Translations under genes and position numbers: made by a program
The notes under the pieces: model-generated
Database searches by the model: none
Told to the model about the DNA's origin: nothing
What the model saw: only the letters and a program-made list of their open reading frames with translations
Source of the DNA: Wenzhouxiangella sediminis
GTDB taxonomy: Bacteria > Pseudomonadota > Gammaproteobacteria > Xanthomonadales > Wenzhouxiangellaceae
Assembly: GCF_003410055.1 (NCBI RefSeq)
Contig: NZ_QUZK01000014.1
Coordinates: forward strand, 153,786-217,785
DNA length: 64,000 bases
Direction of reading: 5' to 3'
Shown here: in pieces, positions 63,796-64,000 of the stretch
How the letters are laid out: each line of letters begins with the position of its first letter
How positions within the stretch are numbered: position 1 is the first letter of the stretch

Positions 63796-64000
63796 CTGGT
63801 TAGCTGGTTAGCTGGTTGGCTAGTTCGACTTCTCTTGGATTTGCGGGACGGCTACGTCACGAAGGAACCGTAAGAGGCTGGGCTCTGCGCAACTTTGCTT
63901 TCGCGGCGCAGTCGCCCACCAATCGCCCCAGATGCCGAACCAGCTAACCAGCTAACCAGCTAACCAGCTAACCAGCTAACCAGCTAACCAGCTAACCAGC
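63796..64000. repeat. Octamer tandem repeat AACCAGCT with inverted partner, running off the right edge
   Basis: From 63938 to the window end, AACCAGCT is repeated about eight times without interruption. At 63796-63820, the complement AGCTGGTT occurs about three times. The 117 bp between them contain no recognisable gene. The whole region 63732-64000 after bfr is otherwise empty. The two arms could form a large hairpin downstream of bfr. Confidence 0.8.

Noticed and set aside
63938..64000. CRISPR array
   Set aside because: The unit is 8 bp, repeated directly without spacers, and no cas gene is present.

Overview
The window is GC-rich, densely packed DNA from a Gram-negative bacterium, almost certainly a gammaproteobacterium. 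The evidence is a complete system I cytochrome c maturation operon (ccmABCDEFGHI), an LpxR-type lipid A deacylase, a Bfd/Bfr iron-storage pair under a Fur-like box, and the queA, tgt, yajC, secD and secF genes. The giant secreted proteins and an ECF sigma factor/TPR-kinase pair fit a Wenzhouxiangella- or Xanthomonadales-like lineage, but that placement is inference. I see no rRNA, tRNA, CRISPR array, transposase or phage gene.

Layout. 1-2.4 kb: end of hutH and all of hutI (histidine degradation), with a repeat element between them. 2.5-6.2 kb: a small secreted protein and an ECF-type sigma factor convergent with a transmembrane Ser/Thr kinase carrying TPRs. 6.3-9.9 kb (minus strand): yajC-secD-secF plus a small secreted protein. 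10.1-41.2 kb (minus strand): one tightly packed five-gene block of about 31 kb, in transcription order a 5018-aa protein, a parvulin-type lipoprotein chaperone, and exported proteins of 583, 2782 and 1635 aa. 41.3-43.5 kb (minus): tgt and queA. 43.7-45.7 kb (plus): kynureninase and a VTT/DedA-like membrane protein. 45.6-53.6 kb (minus): two glycosyltransferases, a 1357-aa secreted subtilisin-like protease and glutathione reductase. 53.7-61.7 kb (plus): a DUF3293 protein, the ccm operon and lpxR, all overlapping. 61.7-62.8 kb (minus): an FHA-EAL signalling protein. 62.9-63.7 kb (plus): bfd and bfr. The right edge is an octamer tandem repeat with an inverted partner.

The outstanding region is the 31-kb block. 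It lies exactly between tgt and yajC, so it splits the widely conserved queA-tgt-yajC-secD-secF neighbourhood. Its first gene encodes 15 DUF11-like (B_ant_repeat) Ig-type domains, each with a W-x-C...C cysteine pair. In five of them a whole lactonase/YncE-like beta-propeller is inserted between the two cysteines; in a sixth the insertion point is different. The 1635-aa protein has the same kind of propeller, and the 2782-aa protein shares an InhA/MAM-like jelly-roll insert with the giant. A perfect CRP-type palindrome and a plausible sigma-70 promoter precede the giant gene. The reading that these proteins form one exported, folding-assisted surface or extracellular assembly is inference. No outer-membrane translocator, RTX repeat or catalytic domain was recognised in them.
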